Positions 42,493-51,212 of a stretch of DNA of 63,412 bases are shown piece after piece. Every line of letters starts with the position of its first letter. The stretch's first letter is position 1. A program made the position numbers and the translations under genes. The notes beneath the pieces are model-generated. The model was not told the DNA's origin and made no database searches. It saw only the letters and a list, made by a program, of their open reading frames with translations. This stretch comes from Oscillospiraceae bacterium (GTDB lineage Bacteria > Bacillota > Clostridia > Oscillospirales > Oscillospiraceae): positions 1-63,412 of the forward strand of contig JAGARK010000053.1 in NCBI GenBank assembly GCA_017622295.1, read 5' to 3'.

Positions 42493-42530
42493 CAAAGCGT
42501 ACGGTTCCCGTACGCTTTGTCTGCTATACT
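42493..42530 (+). promoter_or_regulatory. perfect inverted repeat and -10 before the response regulator
   Basis: CAAAGCGTACGG / CCGTACGCTTTG (42493-42504 and 42508-42519) has a 3-nt loop and no T-run after it. TATACT (42525-42530) follows, so it may be an operator over the promoter rather than a terminator. Confidence 0.65.
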
Positions 42531-42555
42531 GGTATTATAAAAAGGAGTGAGACGC

Positions 42556-43374
42556 TTGAAGACCATTCTGGTAGACGATATGCTTCTGGATATGCAGCTT
42601 TTCGAGCTAAAGTGTACAGATGTCCCCGATTTTGAAATCGTGGGCAAATTCACAGATCCCCTGGAGGCCATCGCCTTTGCGCGGGAGCATGTGGTGGACT
42701 TTGCCATGCTGGACATCGATATGCCCGGCATGAACGGCATGGAGCTTGCAAGGCAGCTGCGGACCATCCGCTCGGATATCATCATCGTTTTCGCTACCGC
42801 CCATCCCAAATTCGCTGTGGACGCATTGAAGATGAAGGCTGATTACATCATCTTCAAGCCCTTCGACCGGGAGGATATCCTGGATGTGATGGAGCGTGCC
42901 AAGCTCTTCCGTCAGCGGCAGAAAAAGAGATTCTATTTCCACACCTTCGGCGTCTTTGATATGCGCATCGACGACAAGCCTGTCAAATTCCGTTCCGGCC
43001 GGGCCAAGGAGCTGATGGCGCTTTGCGTTTACCGCGGAGGGCGCCCGGTATCCATCTATGAGCTGGTGGAGTGCCTCTGGGGCGAAGCGGCTGCCGATGC
43101 GCCGGAGAAGACCGGATACCGCCGGGCCATCAAGGAGCTGGCGGATACACTGAAGGATTACAACGCCGAAAACCTCTTCCTCCGGGAGCGGGGAAGCATC
43201 CGGGTGAATCTGGAGATGTGCGACTCTGATTATCAGGCGCTTCTGCGGGGCGACAAGGACGCTGCCTGCCGCTTCCAGGGAAGCTTTATGGAGCAGTATT
43301 CCTGGGCGGAAGCCGGGGTCTACGGCCTGGAAGAGAGAAAGCAGATTGTGCTCTCCCGCAACGGGCAGGCTTGA
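42556..43374 (+). CDS. response regulator with winged-helix output
   Basis: 272 aa. Receiver domain about 1-120: acidic pair VDDM, phospho-acceptor in FAMLDIDMPGM (Asp about 55), Thr in FATAHP and Lys in IFKPF. The output (about 130-230) is a winged helix of the OmpR/SARP kind (FGVFDMRIDDKPVKFRSGRAKELMALCVYRG). LytS-type kinases usually pair with LytTR or AraC outputs, so this winged helix is unusual. The start TTG at 42556 is 8 nt after AAAGGAG; the GTG at 42547 overlaps that site. Confidence 0.85.
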   Translation: MKTILVDDMLLDMQLFELKCTDVPDFEIVGKFTDPLEAIAFAREHVVDFAMLDIDMPGMNGMELARQLRTIRSDIIIVFATAHPKFAVDALKMKADYIIFKPFDREDILDVMERAKLFRQRQKKRFYFHTFGVFDMRIDDKPVKFRSGRAKELMALCVYRGGRPVSIYELVECLWGEAAADAPEKTGYRRAIKELADTLKDYNAENLFLRERGSIRVNLEMCDSDYQALLRGDKDAACRFQGSFMEQYSWAEAGVYGLEERKQIVLSRNGQA

Positions 43375-43401
43375 TCATAACAGACAATCTACCTCCTGAC
43401 G

Positions 43402-43480
43402 GCGCCAACGGGGTAATGGCGCGACGCGAAAAGAACTGCTTGGTGTTCAATATACATTCGGGCAGTTCTTTTTCGCGGCA
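43402..43480. terminator. two hairpins after the response regulator
   Basis: GCGCCA / TGGCGC (43402-43422) and a long stem CGCGAAAAGAACTGC / GCAGTTCTTTTTCGCG (43425-43439, 43462-43477) with one bulged T. Their place between two genes of the same strand suggests termination or an RNA-processing structure. Confidence 0.6.
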
Positions 43481-43518
43481 GGCTGATGGAGTGAAATTAC
43501 CCCTTTGGAGGTTATTTT

Positions 43519-44886
43519 ATGGATTTTGATGTCATCATCATCGGTGCGGGCCCCGGCGGCATTTTTTCCGCCTATGAGCTGACCCGGCTGGATCCGAAGC
43601 TGAAGGTGGCGGTTTTTGAAGCCGGTCACCCTCTGGCAAAGCGCAGCTGTCCCATTGACGGCGACAGGATCAAAAGCTGCATCCACTGCAGCAGCTGTTC
43701 CATCATGAGCGGCTTCGGCGGCGCAGGTGCCTTCTCCGACGGCAAGTATAACATCACCAATGACTTCGGCGGCACGCTGTACGAGTACATCGGAAAGGCC
43801 AGAGCACTGGAGCTGATGCGCTATGTGGATGACATCAATATGAAATATGGGGGCCGGGGCACCAAGCTCTACACAACCGCTGGCTCCAAATTCAAGAAGC
43901 TGTGTATCCAGAACGATCTGCACCTGCTGGATGCCTCCGTACGGCATCTGGGCACAGATATCAACTATGTAGTGCTGGAAAACCTGTATGAAGAGCTGAA
44001 GGAAAAGGCTCTCTTCTTCTTTGATACCCCCGTGGAATCCGTAGCCGTCATGGAGGGCGGCTACCGGATTCACACAAAGGACGCCTCCTATACCTGCGAA
44101 AAATGCGTTATATCCGTGGGCCGCAGCGGCAGCAAGTGGATGGAAGCCGTGTGCCGGGACCTGAAGATCCCCACCAGGAGCAACCGTGTGGATATCGGCG
44201 TCCGGGTGGAACTTCCGGCGGAGGTCTTCTCCCACCTGACCGACGAGCTCTATGAGAGCAAAATCGTCTACTGCACCCGCCAGTACGGTGACCGGGTCCG
44301 GACCTTCTGCATGAACCCAAAGGGCGCCGTGGTCAATGAGAATACGGGCGGCATCGTCACCGTCAACGGTCACAGCTATGAGGATCCGGCAAAGCAGACC
44401 GGCAATACCAATTTCGCCCTGCTGGTAGCCAAGCACTTCTCCGAGCCCTTCAAGGACTCCAACGGCTACGGCGAATCCATTGCCCGGCTGAGCAACATGC
44501 TCGGCGGCGGCGTCATCGTCCAGCGGTTTGGCGATCTGATTCGAGGCCGCCGGTCTAATCCCGTCCGCATTGAAGAGGCCTTCATCACCCCCACTCTGAA
44601 AGCAACCCCCGGCGATCTGAGCCTGGTGCTGCCCAAGCGGATTCTGGACGGCATCATCGAAATGATTTACGCTCTGGACAAAATCGCTCCGGGTACCGCC
44701 AATGACGATACCCTGCTCTACGGCGTGGAGGTCAAGTTCTACAACATGGAGGTTCAGGTGGATGAGCGGCTCCAGTCCTGCTACCAGGGACTCTACATCA
44801 TCGGTGACGGCAGCGGCATCACCCATTCCCTGTCCCATGCCTCCGCCAGCGGCATTCATGTGGCGAGAAATATTGTCATAAACTGA
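43519..44886 (+). CDS. FAD-dependent oxidoreductase (COG2509 type)
   Basis: 455 aa. N-terminal Rossmann motif VIIIGAGPGGIFSAYEL (about 5-21), cysteine pattern SCIHCSSCSIMSGFGGAGAFSDGKYN (about 52-77) typical of this uncharacterised FAD dehydrogenase family, and the C-terminal flavin motif GLYIIGDGSGITHSLSHA (about 428-445). The reaction is unknown. It is preceded by TTGGAGG. It stands alone ahead of the purine permease leader. Confidence 0.87.
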   Translation: MDFDVIIIGAGPGGIFSAYELTRLDPKLKVAVFEAGHPLAKRSCPIDGDRIKSCIHCSSCSIMSGFGGAGAFSDGKYNITNDFGGTLYEYIGKARALELMRYVDDINMKYGGRGTKLYTTAGSKFKKLCIQNDLHLLDASVRHLGTDINYVVLENLYEELKEKALFFFDTPVESVAVMEGGYRIHTKDASYTCEKCVISVGRSGSKWMEAVCRDLKIPTRSNRVDIGVRVELPAEVFSHLTDELYESKIVYCTRQYGDRVRTFCMNPKGAVVNENTGGIVTVNGHSYEDPAKQTGNTNFALLVAKHFSEPFKDSNGYGESIARLSNMLGGGVIVQRFGDLIRGRRSNPVRIEEAFITPTLKATPGDLSLVLPKRILDGIIEMIYALDKIAPGTANDDTLLYGVEVKFYNMEVQVDERLQSCYQGLYIIGDGSGITHSLSHASASGIHVARNIVIN

Positions 44887-44931
44887 CGATTGCCAGTTTA
44901 TATATCAGGTTACCCCTGAAAACTCCTTTCT

Positions 44932-44987
44932 GATGGAGCGGCGATGATCCCGTTTTTTGGGTTTAGCGGGATATCAGCCGCCCCATC
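44932..44987 (+). promoter_or_regulatory. extended hairpin leader of the purine permease
   Basis: GATGGaGCGGC pairs with GCCGCcCCATC (44932-44942, 44977-44987); inside, GATCCCG pairs with CGGGAT(A). It lies 45 nt before the permease. It matches neither the purine (G/A) riboswitch consensus nor a simple terminator, so its role is open. Confidence 0.5.
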
Positions 44988-45032
44988 GATGGCGTTTCCG
45001 GGCGTAATCACAAAACAGAGAGGAGTTTATTT

Positions 45033-46472
45033 ATGTCCAAGAAACCCGTTGTGTATTCTTCCCCCAACGAGCTGAACGGCCGCCTGCCCATGCGTCTGGC
45101 CTTCCCCTTTGGCCTGCAGCATGTTCTGGCGATGTTCGTTGGCAACCTGTCCCCCCTGCTGATCATTATGTCCATCTGCGGCATCACTGCCGACGCCGGT
45201 ATGGGCACTCTGCGCGTCTCCCTGCTGCAGAACGCCATGCTGGTTGCCGGTATCAATACCATGATCCAGGTTCGTAAGCTGGGCCCCATCGGCTCCGGCC
45301 TGCCCATCGTTATGGGTACATCCTCCGGCTTTATCGGCGTCAACAAGGCAATTGCTGCCTCCATGATGGCTGGTGTTGCCGCCGGTACCATCACCACCAG
45401 CGCAACCGCCGGTATTTACGCCTACGGTGCCATCATGGGCGCTCAGATGTGCGGCGGTATTTTCGAAATGATCCTGGGCTTCTGCATCAAGCCCCTGCGT
45501 AAGTTCTTCCCCGCAGTTGTCACCGGTACCGTTGTTACCGCCATCGGCCTGAGCCTGTTCTCCGTCGGCATCGGCTTCTTCGGCGGCGGCAATGCCAATG
45601 CTGACTACGGCGCTCTGTGGAACCTGTTCCTGGGCCTGGTCACCCTGATTGCAATCCTGATCTTCAAGCATGGCTGCAAGGGCTTCCTGTCCGTGTCTGC
45701 TATTCTGATGGGTATCATCGTGGGCTACATTGTGTCCTTCATCATGGGCCTGTTCCTGCCTGAGACCGTCACCATCGGCGACGTCACCGTCACCGCAGCC
45801 TACATCACCAAGTGGGAGCAGGTCAAGGATGCCGCATGGTTTGCTCTGCCCAAGCTGATGCCTGTCAAGCCTCAGTTCAACATCGGTGCCATCGTTCCCC
45901 TGATGATCATGTTCATCGTTACTGCTGTTGAGACCGTCGGCGATACCGCAGGTGTCACCGAGGGCGGTCTGGGCCGTGAGCCCTCTGATAAGGAACTGTC
46001 CGGCTCCGTCGTCTGCGACGGTTTTGGCTCCTTCGTTTCCGCCTGGTTTGGTTCTCTGCCCAACACCTCCTTCAGCCAGAATGTGGGCCTGGTCAACATG
46101 ACCAAGATGGTCAACCGCTTTGCTCTGACCATCGGCGCGCTGATCCTGATCGGCGCCGGCCTGTTCCCCAAGATTGGCGCCATCATCTCCATCATGCCCC
46201 AGCCTGTTCTGGGCGGCGCAGCCGTTATGATGTTTGCCAACATCGTCATCTCCGGCATCAACCTGCTGACCAAGGAGCCCCTGGACGGCCGCAACGCTAC
46301 CATCGTTGCCATCGCTCTGGGTCTGGGCTATGGCATCGGTTCCACCACCGCGGTTCAGTCCTTCATGCCCACCTGGATGACCTACATCTTCGGCGGCTCC
46401 GGCATCGTTCCCGCTGCCATGCTGGCCATCATCCTGAATATCGTTATTCCCAAGGATAAGAAGGAAGCTTAA
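45033..46472 (+). CDS. NCS2 family purine (xanthine/uric acid-type) permease
   Basis: 479 aa, about 14 helices. Family motifs: FPFGLQHVLAMFVGNLSP (about 24-41), PIVMGTSSGFIGV (about 91-103), the NAT signature region FGSLPNTSFSQNVGLV (about 343-358) with Gln-Asn typical for xanthine transporters, and PQPVLGGAAVMMFANIV. It imports purines, complementing xpt in the same window. Codon use is strongly biased, suggesting high expression. Ribosome site AGAGAGGAG. Confidence 0.93.
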   Translation: MSKKPVVYSSPNELNGRLPMRLAFPFGLQHVLAMFVGNLSPLLIIMSICGITADAGMGTLRVSLLQNAMLVAGINTMIQVRKLGPIGSGLPIVMGTSSGFIGVNKAIAASMMAGVAAGTITTSATAGIYAYGAIMGAQMCGGIFEMILGFCIKPLRKFFPAVVTGTVVTAIGLSLFSVGIGFFGGGNANADYGALWNLFLGLVTLIAILIFKHGCKGFLSVSAILMGIIVGYIVSFIMGLFLPETVTIGDVTVTAAYITKWEQVKDAAWFALPKLMPVKPQFNIGAIVPLMIMFIVTAVETVGDTAGVTEGGLGREPSDKELSGSVVCDGFGSFVSAWFGSLPNTSFSQNVGLVNMTKMVNRFALTIGALILIGAGLFPKIGAIISIMPQPVLGGAAVMMFANIVISGINLLTKEPLDGRNATIVAIALGLGYGIGSTTAVQSFMPTWMTYIFGGSGIVPAAMLAIILNIVIPKDKKEA

Positions 46473-46511
46473 TTATCTGAATTATTCAAAACCTAGATAA
46501 ACCCTTATTTT

Positions 46512-46551
46512 ATCCCCGGCGGCTCCGGGAAAGGCACCGCCGGGGATTTTG
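46512..46551 (+). terminator. terminator of the permease
   Basis: ATCCCCGGCGG / CCGCCGGGGAT with a 14-nt loop and TTTT. Confidence 0.85.
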
Positions 46552-46626
46552 CACACCCTTTAAAAGGGCAGAATGAACAAAATACGCCGTTGGAATATAA
46601 TTAATGTGCGCATTTTGATGAAAACG

Positions 46627-46656
46627 CTTGAGAATTTCGTTCAAGAGTGCTAATAT
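46627..46656 (+). promoter_or_regulatory. promoter of the hydrogenase operon
   Basis: TTGAGA (46628-46633), 17 nt, TAATAT (46651-46656). CTTGA-N9-TCAAG (46627-46645) overlaps the -35 and spacer and may be an operator. Confidence 0.7.
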
Positions 46657-46699
46657 AACGATATCTGAAAACAATCCCACAAGAACGGAGTGAAAACCT

Positions 46700-48559
46700 A
46701 TGAGCAGATTGCTGATTCGTACCCCCAGTCAGGCTCAGGCAGTGGTTGACAACCTCTACGGCAATATGGAGCGCCGTATTGCCGCCAGCCCTCCCGGCCT
46801 GTGCCCCGTGGACATGGCTTTGAATTTCCTGAACCTGTGCCATGCCCAGTCCTGCGGTAAGTGCACCCCCTGCCGCATCGGTCTCGGCCAGCTGTCCACC
46901 CTGATGCGTCAGGTGCTGGACGGGGAAGCCACCATGGACACCCTGGAGACCATCCGCACCACCGCCCAGGTCATCGTGGATTCCACCGACTGTGCCATCG
47001 GCACCAACGCTGCCCGTCTGGTGCTGGACGGTCTGGAGGGCTTCAAGGATGACTATATTTCCCATATCCGGGACAAGCACTGCCTGGGTTCCCTGCAGAA
47101 CCCCGTTCCTTGTGTGGCGCTGTGTCCTGCCGGCGTGGACATCCCCGGTTACATCGCACTGATCGCCGCCGGTCGCTATGCCGATGCCGTAAAGCTGATC
47201 CGCAAGGACAATCCCTGGCCCATCGCCTGTGCCTACATCTGCGAGCATCCCTGCGAGGCCCGCTGCCGCCGCACGATGCTGGATGATCCCATGAACATCC
47301 GGGGCCTGAAGAAGTTCGCGGTCAACAACGCAGGCTATGTTCCCAATCCTCCCTGCGCACCCAAGACCGGCAAGAAGGTTGCCGTTGTCGGCGGCGGCCC
47401 CAGCGGCCTGAGCGCAGCCTACTACCTGACCCTCATGGGCCACGATGTGACGGTCTATGAGCGCCACAAGAAGCTGGGCGGCATGCTCCGCTACGGCATC
47501 CCCGCTTACCGTTTCCCCAGAGAGAAGATCGACGAGGAAATCGCCAACATCCTCTCCGTGGGCATCACCGTACATACCGGCATCAACATCGGCACCGACG
47601 CTGCCTTTGACGAGAATGTGGACATTACATTCGAAGAGCTCCGGGAAGAATTCGACGCCATTTACATGGCCATCGGCGCCCAGACTGACAAGAAGACCGG
47701 CATGGAAGGCGAAAACAGCAAGAATGTCATGTCCGCCGTTGAAATGCTGGGCCGTATCGGCGACGACGATATGCCCGAATTCACCGGCAAGAAGGTTGTG
47801 GTCATCGGCGGCGGCAACGTTGCCATGGACGTCACCCGCAGCGCCGTCCGCCTGGGCGCGGCAAAGGTCAGCTGTGTCTACCGCCGCCGCCAGAGTGATA
47901 TGACGGCCCTTCCCGAGGAAGTGGAAGGCGCACTGGCTGAGGGCGTCGAGATGCTGACCCTCCAGGCGCCCGTCCGCATCGAGGCCGACGAGAACGGCTG
48001 CGCCGTGGCTCTGTGGACCCAGCCCCAGGTCATCGGCCCCATGGACAAGGCTTACCGTCCCCGTCCCATGAAGGCAGACCTGCCCGAAAACCGCATCGAA
48101 GCCGATCTGATCGTGCTGGCCATCGGCCAGGGCGTCGAGACCCACGGCTTTGAGCAGATGGGCATCAAGATCAACCGGGGCTCCATCGCTGCCCACGAAG
48201 ACAGCGGCCTGCCCACCGGCGACGGCGTGTTCGCCGGCGGCGACTGCGTCACCGGTCCCGCTACCGCTATCCGTGCCATTGCCGCCGGTAAGGTGGCTGC
48301 GGCCAACATCGACGAATACCTGGGCTTCCATCACGAGATCACCACCGATGTGGAGGTTCCCACGCCCCGGTTCAACAACAAGCCGCCCCATGGCCGCGTG
48401 AACCTGCTCGAGCGCGAGGCCGGCGAGCGAAAGTGCGACTTCAGCTGCATCGAGTGCGAGATGACCGAGCAGGAAGCTCAGATCGAATCCACCCGCTGCC
48501 TGCGCTGTGACTACTTCGGTTACGGCAACTTCAAGGGAGGTCGAAGCGAAAAATGGTAA
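46700..48559 (+). CDS. GltD-like NAD(P)-dependent FAD oxidoreductase with NuoF-type Fe-S domain
   Basis: 619 aa. Residues about 1-115 resemble the C-terminal 4Fe-4S part of NuoF/HydB (SCGKCTPCRIGLGQL); the FMN/NADH part of NuoF is missing. Then comes the GltD/NfnB-like fold: Fe-S cysteines CVALCPAGVDIPGYI and CEHPCEARCRR, FAD motif VVGGGPSGLSAAYYL (about 230-244), a second nucleotide site VVIGGGNVAMDVTRSAVRLGA and the GVFAGGDCVTGPATAIRAIAAG end, with a further C-x2-C cluster near residues 588-606. It likely passes electrons between NAD(P)H and the hydrogenase encoded next. Ends overlapping hydA by 7 nt. Confidence 0.88.
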   Translation: MSRLLIRTPSQAQAVVDNLYGNMERRIAASPPGLCPVDMALNFLNLCHAQSCGKCTPCRIGLGQLSTLMRQVLDGEATMDTLETIRTTAQVIVDSTDCAIGTNAARLVLDGLEGFKDDYISHIRDKHCLGSLQNPVPCVALCPAGVDIPGYIALIAAGRYADAVKLIRKDNPWPIACAYICEHPCEARCRRTMLDDPMNIRGLKKFAVNNAGYVPNPPCAPKTGKKVAVVGGGPSGLSAAYYLTLMGHDVTVYERHKKLGGMLRYGIPAYRFPREKIDEEIANILSVGITVHTGINIGTDAAFDENVDITFEELREEFDAIYMAIGAQTDKKTGMEGENSKNVMSAVEMLGRIGDDDMPEFTGKKVVVIGGGNVAMDVTRSAVRLGAAKVSCVYRRRQSDMTALPEEVEGALAEGVEMLTLQAPVRIEADENGCAVALWTQPQVIGPMDKAYRPRPMKADLPENRIEADLIVLAIGQGVETHGFEQMGIKINRGSIAAHEDSGLPTGDGVFAGGDCVTGPATAIRAIAAGKVAAANIDEYLGFHHEITTDVEVPTPRFNNKPPHGRVNLLEREAGERKCDFSCIECEMTEQEAQIESTRCLRCDYFGYGNFKGGRSEKW

Positions 48560-50313
48560 ATCAGAAACTGGTTACACTGACGATCGACGGCCAGCAGGTC
48601 AGCGTGCCTGCCGGTACCACCATTCTGGATGCCGCCAAAACCGTCAGTATCAAAATTCCCACATTGTGCTATCTGCGGGAAGTCAATGAAATTGCCGCAT
48701 GCCGCATCTGCGTGGTTGAGGTGGAAGGTCTGGACCGTCTGGTGCCCGCCTGTACCACCCTTGTCCGGGAGGGTATGGCCGTCCGGACCAATTCCGACCG
48801 GGTCAAGCGGACCCGCCGGGTGAATCTGCGCCTGATCCTGTCCCAGCACGACGCCAACTGTCCTCTGTGCATCCGTAACGGCAACTGCACCCTGCAGGAA
48901 CTGGCCCGGGACAATAACCTGATCTACAATCCCTATCCCAAGAACATTCCCAACAAGCCCTGGTCCATTTCCAACTACATCATCCGGGACGAGAGCAAGT
49001 GCGTCAAGTGCATGCGCTGCATCCAGGTCTGCGATAAGGTCCAGACCATGGGCATCTGGGACGTTGTGGGCACCGGCAGCCGCACCACCGTGGGCATTTC
49101 CCTGAACCGGACCCTGGCAGAGTCCGACTGCGCCCTCTGCGGCCAGTGCGTCACCCATTGTCCCGTGGGCGCCCTCCGGGGCCGCGATGACACCCAGCAG
49201 GTCTATGCCGCCATCAAGAATCCCGAGATCACCACCATTGTGCAGGTGGCTCCCGCAGTCCGCTCTGCCTGGGCAGAGCATCTGGGTCTGTCCCCCGAGG
49301 AGGCTACCCCCGGCCGGATGGTGTCCGCGCTGAGAAGACTGGGCTTCGACTACATCTTCGATACCAATTTCACCGCTGACCTGACCATTATGGAGGAGGG
49401 CAGCGAATTCCTGGAGCGGTTTACCCACAGGGATCAGTACGCCTGGCCCATGTTTACCTCCTGCTGCCCCGGCTGGGTGCGGTTTATCAAGGGCCAGTAC
49501 CCCCAGTTTGTGGACAATCTCTCCACAGCCAAGTCTCCCCAGCAGATGTTCGGCGCCGTGGCCAAGAGCTACTTCGCTGAAAAGATGGGGCTGGATCCCC
49601 ATAAGATCTGCGTGGTTTCCGTGATGCCCTGCACCGCCAAGAAGAGCGAGTGCGCTCAGCCCAACCAGAATGATGCCTGCGGTGATCCCGATGTGGATAT
49701 CGTCATCACCACCCGGGAGCTGGAGCGTATGCTCCGGGGCGACAACGTGGACACCACCACCCTGCCTGAGAGCGAGTTTGACTCTCCTCTGGGCACCGGT
49801 ACCGGCGCAGCTGTGATCTTCGGCGCCACCGGCGGCGTCATGGACGCTGCCCTGCGCTCTGCTTACTATCTGGTCACCGGCTCCAATCCGGATGCAGACG
49901 CTTTCACCGCGGTCCGCGGCATGGACGGCTGGAAGGAAGCAACCTTCGCCATCCCCGGCGCAGGCGACGTGAAGGTGGCGGTGGTCAGCGGTCTGGGCAA
50001 CACCAGACGGCTGATGGAGGCCATCAACAAGGGTCTGGTGGAGTACGACTTCGTGGAAGTCATGGCCTGTCCCGGCGGCTGCGCCGGCGGCGGCGGTCAG
50101 CCCATCCATGACGGCGCCGAGCTGGCCCAGTGCCGCGGCGACATCCTCTGGGAGCTGGACAAGAACGCCCCCATCCGCTTCTCCCATGAGAATCCCGATG
50201 TACAGGCTCTGTACGCCGAGTATCTGGAGAAGCCTCTGGGCCACAAGTCCCATCATTTGCTCCATACTGATCACCACGGCTGGGAGATGCCCCTGAATCC
50301 CAAGCTGAAGTAA
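48553..50313 (+). CDS. hydA: [FeFe] hydrogenase catalytic subunit
   Basis: 586 aa. N-terminal 2Fe-2S ferredoxin domain (about 1-80), His-Cys 4Fe-4S site HDANCPLCIRNGNC (about 98-111), two 4Fe-4S motifs CVKCMRCIQVC and CALCGQCVTHCPVG, then the H-cluster domain with L1 TSCCPGW (about 302), L2 MPCTAKKSE (about 357) and L3 ACPGGCAGGGGQP (about 505). It oxidises or evolves H2 in the cytoplasm. Pairing with a GltD-like protein resembles the hydrogenase group called A2 in HydDB, whose physiology is poorly known. Confidence 0.95.
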   Translation: MVNQKLVTLTIDGQQVSVPAGTTILDAAKTVSIKIPTLCYLREVNEIAACRICVVEVEGLDRLVPACTTLVREGMAVRTNSDRVKRTRRVNLRLILSQHDANCPLCIRNGNCTLQELARDNNLIYNPYPKNIPNKPWSISNYIIRDESKCVKCMRCIQVCDKVQTMGIWDVVGTGSRTTVGISLNRTLAESDCALCGQCVTHCPVGALRGRDDTQQVYAAIKNPEITTIVQVAPAVRSAWAEHLGLSPEEATPGRMVSALRRLGFDYIFDTNFTADLTIMEEGSEFLERFTHRDQYAWPMFTSCCPGWVRFIKGQYPQFVDNLSTAKSPQQMFGAVAKSYFAEKMGLDPHKICVVSVMPCTAKKSECAQPNQNDACGDPDVDIVITTRELERMLRGDNVDTTTLPESEFDSPLGTGTGAAVIFGATGGVMDAALRSAYYLVTGSNPDADAFTAVRGMDGWKEATFAIPGAGDVKVAVVSGLGNTRRLMEAINKGLVEYDFVEVMACPGGCAGGGGQPIHDGAELAQCRGDILWELDKNAPIRFSHENPDVQALYAEYLEKPLGHKSHHLLHTDHHGWEMPLNPKLK

Positions 50314-50325
50314 TGCCCCCAATGC

Positions 50326-50359
50326 AAACGCGGCCCGGTTTCCCGGGCCGCGTTTCTTT
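50326..50359 (+). terminator. terminator of the hydrogenase operon
   Basis: AAACGCGGCCCGG / CCGGGCCGCGTTT with a 4-nt loop and T-rich tail. Confidence 0.92.
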
Positions 50360-50431
50360 GTAAAAAACCTCCATTGCCTGTTTTAACTTTCGGAAAAGTG
50401 TCAATACTCAGCTACGGAGGTGCTTGAAATT

Positions 50432-51118
50432 ATGAGCAACAACAAAAACACCGGCCGCGGTTACGGTAGGGGCTACTACATAGCCCTGATCCTGTGCGCC
50501 GCTGCCATCGGGATCTCTGGCTATTTGTACTACCGAAACGCAAACCAGACCGAAACCACCCTGCAGGAATCCCAGGCCGATACGGCCCAGGTTCCTGTGT
50601 ACGCAACCCAGGGCGATGAGGATGTGGTGGCAGTGGCCACGCAGCCTCAGAGTACCACCGCCGCGGAACCCACCCAGTCCACCACTCCCACCACCGGCGG
50701 CATCCTGAAGACGGCCATGCCTCTGGAGGGCACCACTGTGGCGGAGTATGCCGTGGACTGCCTGGCATACAATGAAACCACCCGGGACTGGCGTGTCCAC
50801 AACGGGCTGGACATTGCCGCCGAAGAGGGAACGTCCGTATGCGCTGCCGCTGCCGGGGTGGTGTACACCACCTATACCGATGACGCCATGGGCACCACTG
50901 TGGTGATCCGCCATGACGGCGGCTATACCACCAGCTACTCGAGCCTTGCGCAGGAGCTGGCAGTGCAGCCGGGGGATGCGGTGGAGCTGGGGCAGACAAT
51001 CGGCTGCGTCGGATCCACGGCGCTGATCGAAAATGCTCTGGAGCCCCATGTCCATTTCAGCGTCACCTATCGGGACGCCCAGATGGACCCGATGGAGTTC
51101 TTCGCCATGAATGGCTGA
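50432..51118 (+). CDS. SpoIIQ-like M23 (LytM) peptidase, membrane-anchored
   Basis: 228 aa. One N-terminal helix (about 16-35), a long Gln/Thr/Pro linker (about 38-90), then an M23 domain with VHNGLDIAAEEGT (zinc His and Asp, about 128-140) and PHVHFSV near the end (H-x-H). The size and layout fit SpoIIQ, which joins SpoIIIAH across the forespore septum; clostridial SpoIIQ, unlike that of B. subtilis, keeps the zinc ligands. A general cell-wall endopeptidase is the alternative. The ribosome site GGAGG is 11 nt from the ATG. Confidence 0.78.
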   Translation: MSNNKNTGRGYGRGYYIALILCAAAIGISGYLYYRNANQTETTLQESQADTAQVPVYATQGDEDVVAVATQPQSTTAAEPTQSTTPTTGGILKTAMPLEGTTVAEYAVDCLAYNETTRDWRVHNGLDIAAEEGTSVCAAAAGVVYTTYTDDAMGTTVVIRHDGGYTTSYSSLAQELAVQPGDAVELGQTIGCVGSTALIENALEPHVHFSVTYRDAQMDPMEFFAMNG

Positions 51119-51147
51119 TCATGCTTCTGTGTTTTCCTCTTTCCGAA

Positions 51148-51178
51148 GGCCGCCGGCATCGCCGGCGGCCATTTTTTG
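51148..51178 (+). terminator. terminator of the M23 gene
   Basis: GGCCGCCGGC / GCCGGCGGCC with a 3-nt loop and TTTTTT. Confidence 0.92.
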
Positions 51179-51209
51179 CAAAAAGAGCCCCCGGCTCAGC
51201 CGGGGGCTA
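51179..51209 (-). terminator. terminator of the NSS transporter gene
   Basis: AGCCCCCGGC / GCCGGGGGCT with a 3-nt loop; minus-strand T-run formed by the A-run at 51179-51184. Confidence 0.9.
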
Positions 51210-51212
51210 TGC

